Assembly: GCA_029215795.1 (NCBI GenBank)
Contig: JARDYH010000006.1
Coordinates: 28,287,501-28,351,500, forward strand
DNA: 64,000 nucleotides
From: Anniella stebbinsi
Taxonomy: Eukaryota; Chordata; Lepidosauria; Squamata; Anniellidae
Reading direction: 5' to 3'
The position numbers were made by a program, and so were the translations under genes. Below are positions 1 through 10,036 of this stretch, piece after piece. Within the stretch, counting starts at the first letter, position 1, and each line of letters starts with the position of its first letter. Under the pieces are notes generated by a model. That model worked only from the letters and a program-made list of their open reading frames with translations, was not told the DNA's origin and made no database searches.

Positions 1-325
1 TCACTTGCACTTTCTGCCTCCTTAGGGAGGATGTGGCGTTAAGGCTTGTGAGCCTTAACTCCCAATTTCCCTGCTTTTTGGTGCTTGGTTGGAATCTGTA
101 GAGCCTTAACATTGTTTTTGTAAACCGTAGGTTTTTTGTTTAATGAATTTCACGGCTTTGTGTAATGGATGACTGGATATTATACAGTTGACAACCAAGC
201 AGGCATCAACCAGAATGTTATACCATCTTGACATCCAATATAAAATCAAAGCTAGTGTTATGTGTTGAACTCACTTTTAACATTAATAAATCAACCAAAA
301 TGCTTGCATCTCCCTCATTTTTAAA
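1..325. other. Unassigned AT-rich DNA
   Basis: I see no gene, repeat boundary or structured RNA in this stretch. Confidence 0.4.
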
Positions 326-684
326 GATAAAGAGATGAAACCTGGCATCATGGTAGCTCTTAAGTAGGGATATAGCTATGCCAAGTATGAAGCAGATCCG
401 TTCATGCCTTGATTTTTAGGAATTTTTTAATGTTCAAACCCAATACTCCTCTTTGGGGTCTAGGGCCTTGAGCAGTACATTAAAAAAAAGAAAGAAAGTA
501 AAGATGAAGAGATGAAACTTGGCACCATGGTACCTCTTAAGTAAGGCTTTAGCCATGCCAAGTTGAAAGCAGATTGGTTCATGCCTTGAATTTTAGAAAA
601 AAAATTGAAGTCAAACTTTTTTAAAAAATATCCTAAAAATCAAGGCACGAACCGATCTGCTTCCAACTTGGCATGGCTCAATTC
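326..684. repeat. Direct duplication plus inverted copy of a roughly 100-bp unit
   Basis: The unit at about 326-437 (GATGAAACCTGGCATCATGG through TCATGCCTTGATTTTTAGG) recurs diverged in the same direction at about 503-616 and inverted at about 617-681. The inverted pair 503-616/617-681 could fold into a hairpin. It is probably the remnant of a palindromic DNA element; no clean terminal repeat or target duplication was found. Confidence 0.6.
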
Positions 685-1110
685 TAAGGTGACCAGTAGG
701 GTGTGGCCTAGTGGCTAGAGTGTTGGACTGAGAGCTGGGAGAGCTGGGTTCTACTCCCCACTTAGCCATGAAAACCCATTGGGTGACTTTGGGCCAGTTG
801 CAGACTCTCAGCCCAACCCCCAACACACTTTCCCTTTTAAGGCCACCATTAGCGTGGCAGGGGGGAATGACATGCTTTCTGGAGGTGTGTCATTCTCTCC
901 CACTGCTCCAATCAAGGCCTTAAAAGGGAAAAACGTGTCATTCCTAGGCATTATAGAAAAATGCCTGATTGGAGTGGTGGGGTGGGGTGAGAATGACATG
1001 CTTTCCCCTCCTCCGCTCCAATTGGGGACTTTAAGGTGGCCCCAGAAAGCCATTTTCCTGCCCCCCCACTAGGTGTCCTCTTTTTTGGTTTCCCAAATAT
1101 GGTCACCCTA
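685..1110. mobile_element. hAT-type MITE (TAGGGTGACC family) carrying a SINE fragment
   Basis: The ends are TAAGGTGACCAG (685) and ATGGTCACCCTA (ending 1110). The flanks are CTCAATTC (677-684) and CTCAGTTC (1111-1118), a near-match 8-bp target duplication. The interior is palindromic (GAATGACATGCTTTC is repeated and GCTCCAAT-type segments recur on both strands). A tRNA-derived SINE begins directly after the left end. The same ends occur at 12388-13184 and 20582-20901. Confidence 0.65.
697..822 (+). mobile_element. tRNA-derived SINE fragment (Sauria-SINE-like)
   Basis: The segment contains a polymerase III A-box-like stretch (TGGCCTAGTGGCTAGAG), a B-box-like stretch (GGTTCTACTCC), then CTTAGCCATGAAAACCCATT and GTGACTTTGGGCCAGT, the order found in squamate ACA/Sauria SINEs. 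The 3' half and LINE-like tail are missing. Assignment is from memory of the consensus. Confidence 0.7.
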
Positions 1111-1118
1111 CTCAGTTC

Positions 1119-1849
1119 TTGCACAGGCTGCATATCCATCCTTAGATATTTACTCAAAAGTAAGACCCATTGAATTTCCTTTGTTCTTGAAAAGCAACAC
1201 ACTTGCTTTTAGATTTGCCAGTCTCAGCATTCTATGTGTGCTATGAATGCCTGCTCTGTCTGTCCCTATAGTTTCCTGCAAGGTCCAGCCAGGGGAAGCC
1301 AGTAAATTAAACCCAGGGGTGGAGGGTGGGGTTCCCTCGGGTTCATCTGACAGCAGGTGCTATAGAACATGGACCTTCCAGGAGTGTTGAGGCTGGATTT
1401 CTGGCAGACCCAGCCAGGCAACTTTATGGCCTGTTAGTCCCTCCATTTGGTAGCCCGCAGAGCACCTGCCTCATAATGCAAATGGCCACATGAGAACTGT
1501 TATTATGGCCTGCTACTTGGTTTGTCTTTAGTAGTCTGTGGTCCAGATCTCTTCAGAAGGGGGAATAGTGTTTTGTGGTTGGGGTCAGTCTAAATTATCT
1601 CCAGGGGTCCCTTACTCAGTGCCTCTGATAGCAAAGAGATTGAGGATTTTCCCCAACTCTGTTACTCTTGAAGTTACTAGGTCTGTTGAAAATAGATTTT
1701 ATAACATAAGCATGAAAACAGTGAATACCCCTTTTAACTTGTTAAACCAATGAAAACATGCCACACAAGAAGTCTTAAGATATGAATGGTTTATAAAGAA
1801 AAGTAAACGCAAAAGAACAGCAGATGCAGAAGTGAAATCTGAAACATTA
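1119..1849. other. Unassigned single-copy-looking DNA
   Basis: No gene, terminal repeat or tandem repeat can be supported here. Short open frames present are not coding-like. Confidence 0.4.
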
Positions 1850-2425
1850 CTATTAGTAGTAGTAGTAGTATCCTGCCTTTTGCCCAATGCTGGGCCTCAG
1901 GGCAGCCTTACAAAACTAAAACATATAAGCTAAAACCTATAAATAGGAATATACTAGGCTGACCATATGAAAAGGAGGACAGGGCTCATGTAACTTTAAC
2001 AGTTGTAGAGAAAAGGGGATTTCAGCCAGTGTCATTTGTATGCAATTAGTTCCTGGTGAAATTCCCTCTTCAACACAACAGTTAAAGTTGCAGGGGCCCT
2101 GCCTTCTTTTGTATATGGTCACTCTAGTATAGTGCCTGCAACTTTAACTGTTGTGATGAAGAGGGAATTTCACCAGGGACTAATTGCATACAAATGACTC
2201 TGGCTGAAATTCCCTTTTCTCTACAACTGTTAAAGTTACATGAGCCCTGTCCTCCTTTTCATATGGTCAGCCTAAATATACAAAAGTTAAAAATATAATT
2301 AAATACTTTTCAATATTAAAGCATTTAAAACATTTTAAATACATAACAATTTAATAGTCAAAGGTATAGACAGAAGTCCAGATGATTTGCCAAAGGCCTG
2401 CTGGAAGAAAAAAGGGTTTGTCTGC
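1850..2425 (-). mobile_element. LINE 3' end, split by a MITE
   Basis: On the minus strand the segment ends in a CAGCATTGGGCAAAAGGCAG hairpin-like 3' motif followed by (TAC)n at 1855-1870, as in CR1/L2-type 3' ends. AT-rich 3' UTR-like sequence continues on both sides of the MITE at 1955-2274. No coding part is left. Confidence 0.5.
1955..2274. mobile_element. 320-bp long-hairpin MITE, copy 1
   Basis: The terminal repeats are TAGGCTGACCATATGAAAAG and its inverse, flanked by AATATAC on both sides (1948-1954 and 2275-2281). The two arms (about 160 bp each) are nearly complementary throughout, including GTAACTTTAACAGTTGTAGA and CATTTGTATGCAATTAGT blocks, so a single strand could form one long hairpin. 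A second copy of the same length lies at 20582-20901. The 7- to 8-bp duplication suggests the hAT superfamily. Confidence 0.8.
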
Positions 2426-4103
2426 ATCCAAAAACACATCAAGGACTGCAAGACTGCAAGGATTAGAAAGAAAATCCATGTGTGTGCACTATGCAAAATA
2501 AACGACAGCTCAACTGTTTCTAAACCTTATTAGAAAAACAGGGTGACTAGGCTGAAACCAGCATTGTAGGCCCAGAAGCACTTTGAAAGGTTTCAATATT
2601 GTACTTAAAACTTAACACAGGCCCAAGGAGCACTGTGTGTGAGTGGGGTGGGGGAAATTAAAAGAAAGGTATAACTACCTATTCCCAGGAGAGATCTGAA
2701 GATCAGCTTACCATGGATCCAGAGGAACCACACCCTGCTTCACCAGGGAGCAAAAGAGCAAACTGGCCTTATGAAGATAGCCCAAAATACTCTCAGAGCC
2801 AAAGGAATGCATATTCCAGAAGAGAAAAGAGAAACTTTTCTTCTTCTTCACTCAAAAGGTCTGTGCTAGAGGCAGCGGCCATTTCACCCACCACCCCACA
2901 TTCTAAGGCAGGAGGGAGGGGGGAGAGCAATGCTACTGAGCGTGTGTCAGTGTCGCGTTATGAGGGAAGATGGCCGCCTCATTGACTTGAATGAGAGGTT
3001 AAAATAGTCCTTAAAAGTCAACCGAAGGGAATTTTAAAAAAACGAAAAGCTTTCCATCAACTACAGTCGAGGAGGAAGAAGACCCTACCACTGGATTAAT
3101 TAATAAGGCTCTAGAAATTATGCAAATTGTGACCACAAAAAGTAGCAACCCGGAAGTAAATTTTACAAAAGCAGGGAGACAGGTTTGTATTCCTTTTCTA
3201 ACTTAAACTGCTCTCCTTCCCTCAATCTTTCACCAATCTTCTTGAAATTTTCAGGTAATGTAAAACAAACATTTCTTTCTGGCACCTGTAAATTTCAGAA
3301 ATGTTGATGAAATATTTTCGATTTTATGGCTGTTAGAATGACCCCCCCCAATTATCACTTTAACATGGCGGAATGTGTTTTTTACTGACGGCCCTTAACA
3401 ATGGAGGCATGGCTGTGCCTCCATTCATATGTCCAATTGGTTTTTCCTACTTCTCTACCAATATATGAAAATTAAAAGAGATAGATATAGAGCTTGTTCG
3501 CATATAGATGCATATTATTTGATTATGAGCAGAGCAGTCCTAACCCCCAAATCCGCTGATTGGCAAGGCTTAAAATAGGGTAGAGGCCCCTCTGCTGGCA
3601 AGGAAACACCCCCACCCCAGATACCTAAGCTATGCCCATGAAAAGCTCTGTGGGTATAAATGTAACGCTGGTGGTGTTCCTGTCATCTATCAACCCCAAA
3701 ACAAGGCATTCTGGTAGTGGGGCAGTGATGGCTTTGAATATGCTGGAAGCAAAGCCTCTCTACTGGGCCCCAGGATTGGGCTCTTCAACTATGCATAGAG
3801 GAGGAAGATCCACCAGGGAAATAGGCTAGGAAAAGCTGCCCCCACTTCTTACCCTGACCAGCATGAGCTGGTAGAGCTTTGAAAGTAGTGGATGATCTGC
3901 TACATCTATGGATGTTGTAGGAATCTGGTTTGGGGGGGAGGGGGTGGAACTTGATGAGTTTTCATTGGCTTAGGCCCTTGAACTCCAGTCCTTCTTCCTC
4001 CAGCTGGCCTGACTTGGTGCACAATGAGTTGGGCTGGCTGATAGAATTTCCATAATTGGCGAGGGGAGGGGCGTGAAAAGTCATTTGCACAAATTATGGT
4101 CAT
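2426..4103. other. Unassigned DNA
   Basis: I find no supported gene. A 90-codon plus-strand frame at 2713-2985 has no recognisable domain. The stretch is mixed-composition DNA without clear repeat borders. Confidence 0.35.
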
Positions 4104-4187
4104 AAATTGTGTAATCTGCACACATTAAGGATGCAAATTGTATAATCTGCACAAATTAAGGATGCAAATTGCATAACATGCACAAAC
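4104..4187. repeat. 31-bp tandem repeat, 2.7 copies
   Basis: Units start at 4104, 4135 and 4166, each AAATTG...TGCACA...AAGGATGC, with two substitutions between the first two. It is AT-rich and non-coding. Confidence 0.8.
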
Positions 4188-4589
4188 AACATACCTTATG
4201 GCCGGAAATTGAGCAAATTACCTCTATTTGTGCAAATTATGTCCAAGACCAAAACAATGCATTAAAAGTCCCTGGAACTTGGGGAAACTGCACAATTCAG
4301 CTCGCAAAAGCAAGCTGAGTCAGGTGTGTCACAAAAATCCAGTGAGCCCAAAAAGGGCTGGATTTCCCAGCGACAGACATCTCAAGCCACTTCACTTCAT
4401 CCACCTCTCCTAGTATTCCTCTCTACAGCATCAACTGATAACTTTCATGGGTGACTAACCTACCACACACCAAATTCCACTGACAGAACTTGTCATCTCA
4501 TACCACAAAAGCAACCAACACTGAGCTCAATTGAAAAAGCCCACGGTTGACCATACATATATGATGCTCTTGGACAGGGTTGCTATGCC

Positions 4590-4703
4590 TTCCGCAACTT
4601 AGTGCCTTTCAGATGTGTTGGACTACAGCTCCCATTATCCTCAGACAGTATGGTCATTGTAGTCTGACACTTCTGGAGGGCACCAGGCTAGGAAAGGCTG
4701 GTC
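4590..4703. mobile_element. Palindromic MITE remnant (GGTGCCCTCCAGATG family)
   Basis: The left arm (AGTGCCTTTCAGATGTGTTG, then ACTACAGCTCCCATTATCC) and right arm (CATTGTAGTCTGACACTTCT, then GGAGGGCACCAGGCT) are inverted copies. Similar elements lie at 25250-25386, 31344-31481, 35962-36096 and 63647-63783. It is an old non-autonomous DNA transposon, probably hAT-type; the superfamily is inferred. Confidence 0.65.
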
Positions 4704-5502
4704 TATAGCACTGATATCTAGAAGGCTCTGCCATATCAGCTCACCAGTTCCTGACCCCTACATGAGTCTGGATAACTTGGCCCACTCGTTGTCTTGGCAA
4801 ATAAAACTGGTTCATGTTCAGATGATGTTCACGCAGAGAGAGAGAGGGGGGGGGAGAGAGAGAACACACTTCTGGACAATTTATATTGTCATGCGTAAAT
4901 TAGTTTGGGTTGTATACCGTTTCCAAATTGGAATTGTAAGGAACTTGTAGTTGAAGTCTTGCAAAGCTCAGGTTGCTGCATTATTTTACCTGGCAGGGAA
5001 ACTGAAACTGCTAACATTTCAGTTGAAGCTAACCAGAATGAAAGTAAGCTTTCATCAGGGATTCAAATGCACCCCGAATATGCTAAAATCTGCAGATTTG
5101 CCCCTCATGTATATGTACAAAGAAATAATGTGCTAAACAATACATATGGGGATATCATACATATGGGGGCACGAATAGCAGGCCTGAAGCAAAAGCAGAC
5201 CATGCAACAAAAATGGGCCTTTGAATCAAAGAGTGGAATTGCCTCTATAGGAGTAATTGCCCTTCCAAAGAAGATGTGTTGACATGGGTCCATGACCAGT
5301 TAGCCCCTTTTAGCTGTATTGTGTGACTTTTTTATTCATGTGTACATTTCCTTTCTATGCATAAATATTTCTTCTCATCTCTGGCTCCTACTTAGTTTTT
5401 TTACTGGGTATCAGAGGAATCCCAGATGAAAACCTTGATCTTGCCTCTTCAGGTATCCTGTTCCAAATCCAAAGGTTGCAGTGATGCACACATGTGCGTG
5501 TT

Positions 5503-5508
<6 letters not shown>
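4704..5508. other. Unassigned DNA with a purine-rich microsatellite
   Basis: A GA/G-rich tract lies at about 4837-4862. A 125-codon plus-strand frame (4905-5282) has no recognisable domain and no coding signature that I can support. Confidence 0.35.

Positions 5509-5530
<22 letters not shown>
5507..5530. repeat. (CA)n microsatellite
   Basis: An uninterrupted CA run, with a CG interruption at its end. Confidence 0.9.
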
Positions 5531-5533
<3 letters not shown>

Positions 5534-5679
5534 TGTCACGATGACAAACGTTCAAATTCAAGAACCTTTTCTAATCTCTCTGAGGATGTCAACATCTGAA
5601 ACTGCAGCTGAACTCCAGAGCGTAGGGACATTCATAGCCCGATGCAGCTAAGCCTGCAACCAAGTCCAAGCACATGTAA

Positions 5680-6016
5680 TGCCAGATCTACACCAAGCAA
5701 GATATAGTGGTATGAAAGCGGTATTTAAAAGGCAGGAGTCACACTACTGCTTTATAGTGGTATTGAAGTGCACTGACGACTGTTGGGACCCATTGACACA
5801 CCATATACCGCTATATCCTGCTTGGTGTGGCTCCTGCTTTCATATCTGGCCCTTTCCACACCAGGCTTTTTGCCTGGGATGGCCCCCGGCTGGTCCCTGT
5901 GTGCCGATGGTATGTATTAGGTACTTCCGGGATCGCCCTCCCTCCCTCTACACCCCTATGGTGTAGAAAAGGCCTCAGTTTCATACCGCTATATCCTGCT
6001 TGGTGTAGATCTGGCC
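5680..6016. mobile_element. PIF/Harbinger-type MITE with a second MITE nested inside
   Basis: The ends are TGCCAGATCTACACCAAGCA and the inverse of GGCCAGATCTACACCAAGCA, flanked by TAA on both sides (5677-5679, 6017-6019). A 3-bp target duplication and GGCC-type ends fit PIF/Harbinger. Internal arms (GATATAGTGGTATGAAAGC) are inverted copies. A distinct element occupies 5848-5974. Confidence 0.75.
5848..5974. mobile_element. Nested Harbinger-type MITE (GGCCCTTTCCACACC ends)
   Basis: It begins GGCCCTTTCCACACCAGG and ends GGTGTAGAAAAGGCC, with TCT and TCA at the flanks, a one-mismatch 3-bp duplication. The same ends bound the elements at 28101-28648 and 35205-35713. Confidence 0.65.
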
Positions 6017-6452
6017 TAAGTGAAACAATCCCATCACATTTCTCCTTTTAACTCTGCCTACAGTTCTCTCTACTTCCTCTGTTGTTCCCCATTTGTTGAA
6101 TTCTAGGTTATAAACTCCCCTCCCATTGTGTTCCTGCTCACCCTTCCTTTGCCTCCATCCTCCCATTTCCTCCCTGCCCTTATTTTTATCTGTCTCTAAG
6201 CCTCACACTGACCTCATGCCTGGTCTATGCCACCCCCCAGGGTGACAGAAGAAGCTGCCGCTGATCTCTTATAGCTCCTAGGCCTCCACTACTTGATACC
6301 GTCCAAGTCTCTAACAGTTTCTTAGTGACAACAGCTCTGCTGTGACTCAGTGTGGAAGTGACTGGCTAGACTGCAAGGGGAAAAAATATGAGGATGATTT
6401 CTTCCTTAGGAAATGTTTTCCCATAACGCCAAGAAACAGTAGTGAGAAGGGA
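6017..6452. other. Unassigned DNA
   Basis: No gene or repeat can be supported in this stretch. Confidence 0.35.
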
Positions 6453-6460
6453 TTAATAAG

Positions 6461-7109
6461 TAGGGATGTGTATCGTATCATTAAAATGTACAATAACAAT
6501 ACGATAAGGTCGTTATTGTGCATGTGTTTAACGATGACAATATGATAGAAAAACCTACGATAATCATCGGAGACGATAATTTTTGGGCGATTTTATCATT
6601 TTATCAGACTTCCATATAAATATACCTATAACTTCTGTATTTTAAAAGTTAGAGGCTTGAAACTTGGTCACAGTGCCTATGGGGTGTGCCTAAGTATGTG
6701 TAGAAATTTGAGATCGATCCCTCCAACCCTCGATTTTATATGAATTTTTTAAAGATCATTTCTGTTCTGACAGGTCTGAATGAACGCACGTGGCGAGCTG
6801 TCATTCTGATCTCTCAGAACTGAAATGCTCTTTAATAAATTCATATAAAATCAAAGGTTGGAGGGATGGATCTTAAATTTGGCACATATGTGTAGAACAT
6901 GACCAAGTTTCAAGCCTCTAACTTTTAAAATACAGAAGTTATAGGCATTTTTTTCTTTAAAAATAGGGCTGCAAAAAATATCATTTTTTTCACGATAATT
7001 ATCATGAAGACGATACGGTTCACCTACGATATGAATGAAGATGATTTTTTTTTTGGTCCAAAATGACGATAACGATAAACAACGATATTTTTTGGCGGAC
7101 ACACCCCTA
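6461..7109. mobile_element. hAT-type MITE, 649 bp (TAGGGATGTG ends)
   Basis: It begins TAGGGATGTGTATCG and ends CGGACACACCCCTA. Perfect 8-bp target duplications TTAATAAG flank it (6453-6460 and 7110-7117), the hallmark length for hAT. The interior is a large inverted repeat: the block around TTTTAAAAGTTAGAGGCTTG at 6640 recurs inverted near 6920, and ATTTTATATGAATTT blocks pair near 6735 and 6850. It has no transposase frame. Confidence 0.88.
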
Positions 7110-7400
7110 TTAATAAGACTACACCACACTTACCTAAGTTGTGGGAAGATATGAATGAGCAATCAGGTCATGTTCACCAACCATTAAGAAAAAAACAGGT
7201 ATATGTAAGAGAAGCTTGTTCCCAGAATTTGGAAATTGTTTGTGGGTGACATTAAGAGTTGTATCCAATGTTAGTCCTACTTAAGAGTAAACCTATAGAA
7301 ATGAATGGGACTTCAGTTAGACTAATAGTGGATACAATACTAAGAGAACTCAGTTTTGGACAGTATGTTAAATACATATGGTATCATTCCCTGCCCCACA

Positions 7401-7554
7401 TTTATTTATTTTTTATGCTTCCCTTTGTGCAAGGAGCAGAGGGTAGCAAACACATTTTACCCCTCCCCTTCTCATTTTATTCTCACAACAATCCTGTGAA
7501 ATAGGTTAGGCTGAGAAAGAGGGGGGGAGGGAGGGGGGAGGGAGGGAGGGAGAG
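7401..7554 (-). mobile_element. SINE 3' part, reverse orientation, interrupted downstream
   Basis: The block reading CTCACAACAATCCTGTGAAATAG then GGTTAGGCTGAGA is the minus-strand 3' half of a Sauria-SINE-like repeat, with an AT-rich tail at 7401. Its tRNA-like head appears to resume at about 9604-9692, beyond two inserted elements. A G-rich tract follows at 7519-7552. Confidence 0.55.
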
Positions 7555-7562
7555 GTATCCAG

Positions 7563-9372
7563 TAGGGATGTGCACTGGATCGGACCCGATCCACGATCCG
7601 AGTCCGGTCCAGTGGGAAATCGGATAAATTATCCGATTTCCGATCCCGCAGCTGGATCGGCCGATCCAATCCGAACCGGTCCGAAAAGGCTCCGAACCGG
7701 TTCGGCGGATCGGCGGATCGGCGGGCGCCCACTGGCGCCCACCGCCGCTTCCATTGGCGGGAGCCAGCGGGCGCCCACCGATGAAAGTGGACAGCGGGGG
7801 GGGGAGAAGGGGGGCGCTTACCTTCTCGGCCCGTCCGCTCCCGTCCGGCACTAGCAGCTACTACCAGCGGGCTCCGCGGCCTGCTCTAGGGTGGCGCGCC
7901 GGGTGATGTCATCACCCGGTGCGCTACTCTAGAGCAGGCTGCGGAGCCTGCTGGTGGTAGCCGCCGGCCCCGGACGGGAGCGGACGGGCCGAGAAGGTAA
8001 GCAGGGGGTGCGTGGAGGGGAGGAGGGGGCGCGCGGAGGGGGGAGGGGGGCCCTTACCTTCCCGTCCCGGCGGCTCCCGTCCCGGCGCCGGCGCCTACTA
8101 CTACCAGCAGGCTCCGCGGCCTGCTCTAGGGTGGCGCGCCGGGTGATGTCATCACCCGGCGCGCTACTCTAGAGCAGGCCGCGGAGCCTGCTGGTAGTAG
8201 TAGGCGCCGGCGCCGGACGGGAGCCGCCGGGCCGGGAAGGTAAGCAGGGGGTGCGTGGAGGGGAGGAGGGGGCGCGCGGAGGGGGGAGGGGGGCCCTTAC
8301 CTTCCCGTCCCGGCGGCTCCCGTCCCGGCGCCGGCGCCTACTACTACCAGCAGGCTCCACGGCCTGCTCTAGGGTGGTGCGCCGGGTGATGTCATCACCC
8401 GGCGCGCTACTCTAGAGCAGGCCGCGGAGCCTGCTGGTAGTAGTAGGCGCCGGCGCCGGACGGGAGCCGCCGGGCCGGGAAGGTAAGCAGGGGGTGCGTG
8501 GAGGGGAGGAGGGGGCGCGCGGAGGGGGGAGGGGGGCCCTTACCTTCCCGTCCCGGCGGCTCCCGTCCCGGCGCCGGCGCCTACTACTACCAGCAGGCTC
8601 CACGGCCTGCTCTAGGGTGGTGCGCCGGGTGATGTCATCACCCGGCGCGCTACTCTAGAGCAGGCCGCGGAGCCTGCTGGTAGTAGTAGGCGCCGGCGCC
8701 GGACGGGAGCCGCCGGGCCGGGAAGGTAAGCAGGGGGTGCGTGGAGGGGAGGAGGGGGCGCGCGGAGGGGGGAGGGGGGCCCTTACCTTCCCATCCCGGC
8801 GGCTCCCGTCCCGGCGCCGGCGCCTACTACTACCAGCAGGCTCCGCGGCCTACTCCAGGGTGGCGCGCCGGGTGATGTCATCACCCGGCGCGCTACTCGA
8901 GAGTAGGCCGCGGAGCCCGCTGGTAGTAGCCGCCGGCGCCGGACGGGAGCGGACGGGCCGAGAAGGTAAGCAGTGGCGGGGAAGGGGGCTTACCCCCCCC
9001 CCGGAGCCGTCCGCTTCTATCCGCTGGCGCCCGCGGGCGCCAGCGGATGGAAGCGGGCGGCCCCAGGGGGGGTAGGGAGCGCGGGGGAGGGGGCTTACCT
9101 GCCGGGGCCGTCCACAGCGGACGGCCCCGGGGGGGGAGGGAGTTAGGCCCCCCCTCAGCCACCCGCCGCCATTTTTTCCTCATAGACTTGCATTGCAATG
9201 CAAGTCTATGGGGAAAAAAATGGGGGCCGATCCAAAAATTTACGATTTTTGGGTCGGGATCGGACTCGATCCGGTCCGGGGGGCCTCCGATTTTGTCTGA
9301 ACCGGTCCGGGACAAAATTGGAGGTCCCGATCCGGGTCCCGATCCGATCCGGGGGGTCCGTGCACACCCCTA
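7563..9372. mobile_element. 1.8-kb non-autonomous hAT element with internal 243-bp repeat array
   Basis: The ends TAGGGATGTGCAC and GTGCACACCCCTA are perfect inverses for most of their length. Perfect 8-bp duplications GTATCCAG flank the element (7555-7562, 9373-9380). Outer arms carry GGATCGG/CCGATCC-type inverted blocks, also seen in the element at 38360-38727. The core is extremely GC-rich and repetitive. No frame resembles a transposase; the open frames are by-products of the repeats. Confidence 0.92.
7851..8975. repeat. 243-bp tandem array of nested palindromes (about 4.6 units)
   Basis: The landmark CCTACTACTACCAGCAGGCTC starts at 8094, 8337, 8580 and 8823, spaced exactly 243 bp, with a diverged unit from about 7851. 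Each unit holds an inverted repeat centred on GTGATG-T-CATCAC and a second centred in the G/C-rich GTAAGCAGGGGG to CCCTTACC stretch. Inner units are nearly identical. The two outer edges differ from the inner ones and mirror each other. This suggests internal amplification of an originally palindromic element. Confidence 0.93.
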
Positions 9373-9382
9373 GTATCCAGTG

Positions 9383-9603
9383 TGCTTCCAGATGGAAGGG
9401 CTTTAGAGTTAACAAGCAGTAGGCAGAGATTGTGCAGCAATTCCAACTTTTCTTGAATTTTTTGCAATAAGAAAAAGTTGGAAGAAGTAATAGGAACACA
9501 CATCATGGTTATGAGTCGACAACAAAGTCATCTGGACTACCCCCTTGTAAAACTCCATCAATGAGGCAGGACAATGGTGCAATAAAAGCCTCATCTGGAA
9601 GCA
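9383..9603. mobile_element. Possible short inverted-repeat element (TGCTTCCAGATG ends)
   Basis: It begins TGCTTCCAGATGGAAGGGC and ends GCCTCATCTGGAAGCA, imperfect inverses. It sits inside the split SINE next to the hAT element. No target duplication was found, so its limits are uncertain. Confidence 0.4.
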
Positions 9604-9692
9604 CCCCCACCAAACTTCATGGTGGAGTGAAGATTTGAATCCAGGCCTCCCCAGTCTTAGCATGATACTCTAATCACTGCATTGCACCAGCT
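9604..9692 (-). mobile_element. SINE 5' (tRNA-like) part, reverse orientation
   Basis: The minus strand reads a tRNA-like head (GTGATTAGAGTATCATGCTA, then GGATTCAAATC), followed by a block like ACTCCACCATGAAG. It is likely the head of the SINE whose 3' part is at 7401-7554. Confidence 0.55.
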
Positions 9693-9937
9693 TTCTTATC
9701 ATGCCCAGAATAACACTTTTTTAAACCTCTGGGTTGAGTATTAGGGCTGTTTATTCACTGTGCTTTTCTTACAAGGATGGAAGTGGTGAGTACATACACT
9801 GATATATGCCAGTGTATACTTTCCTGCTTAATGATCGCCAATGTATCTATTATATTGGGTATATGTTCATTGAAAACCAACTGCCAGTCACAGCTTTCTA
9901 AAACAATACTTTCCAGTGATATTCCAATGTAGACAGG

Positions 9938-10036
9938 GGCCACATCTACATCAAGCAAGATATGACACTTTGAAAACGGTTTGAAAATTGTCACTACTGT
10001 TATAAACCGGTTTAAAGCAGTAGCGTAGATCCTGCC
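9938..10036. mobile_element. Short Harbinger-like MITE
   Basis: It begins GGCCACATCTACATCAAGCA and ends GTAGATCCTGCC, related to the ends at 17912-18133, with an internal AAACGGTTT and AAACCGGTTT inverted stretch. The flanks AGG/AGT match imperfectly. Confidence 0.5.

Noticed and set aside
7201..7400. Possible CRISPR-like or phage-like order among repeats in the first 10 kb
   Set aside because: The repeats are eukaryotic MITEs and SINEs; there is no spacer structure with short constant repeats.
8169..8603. Identical 63-codon frames at 8169-8360 and 8412-8603
   Set aside because: They repeat because the 243-bp array repeats. The Arg/Pro-rich content reflects GC composition, not coding.
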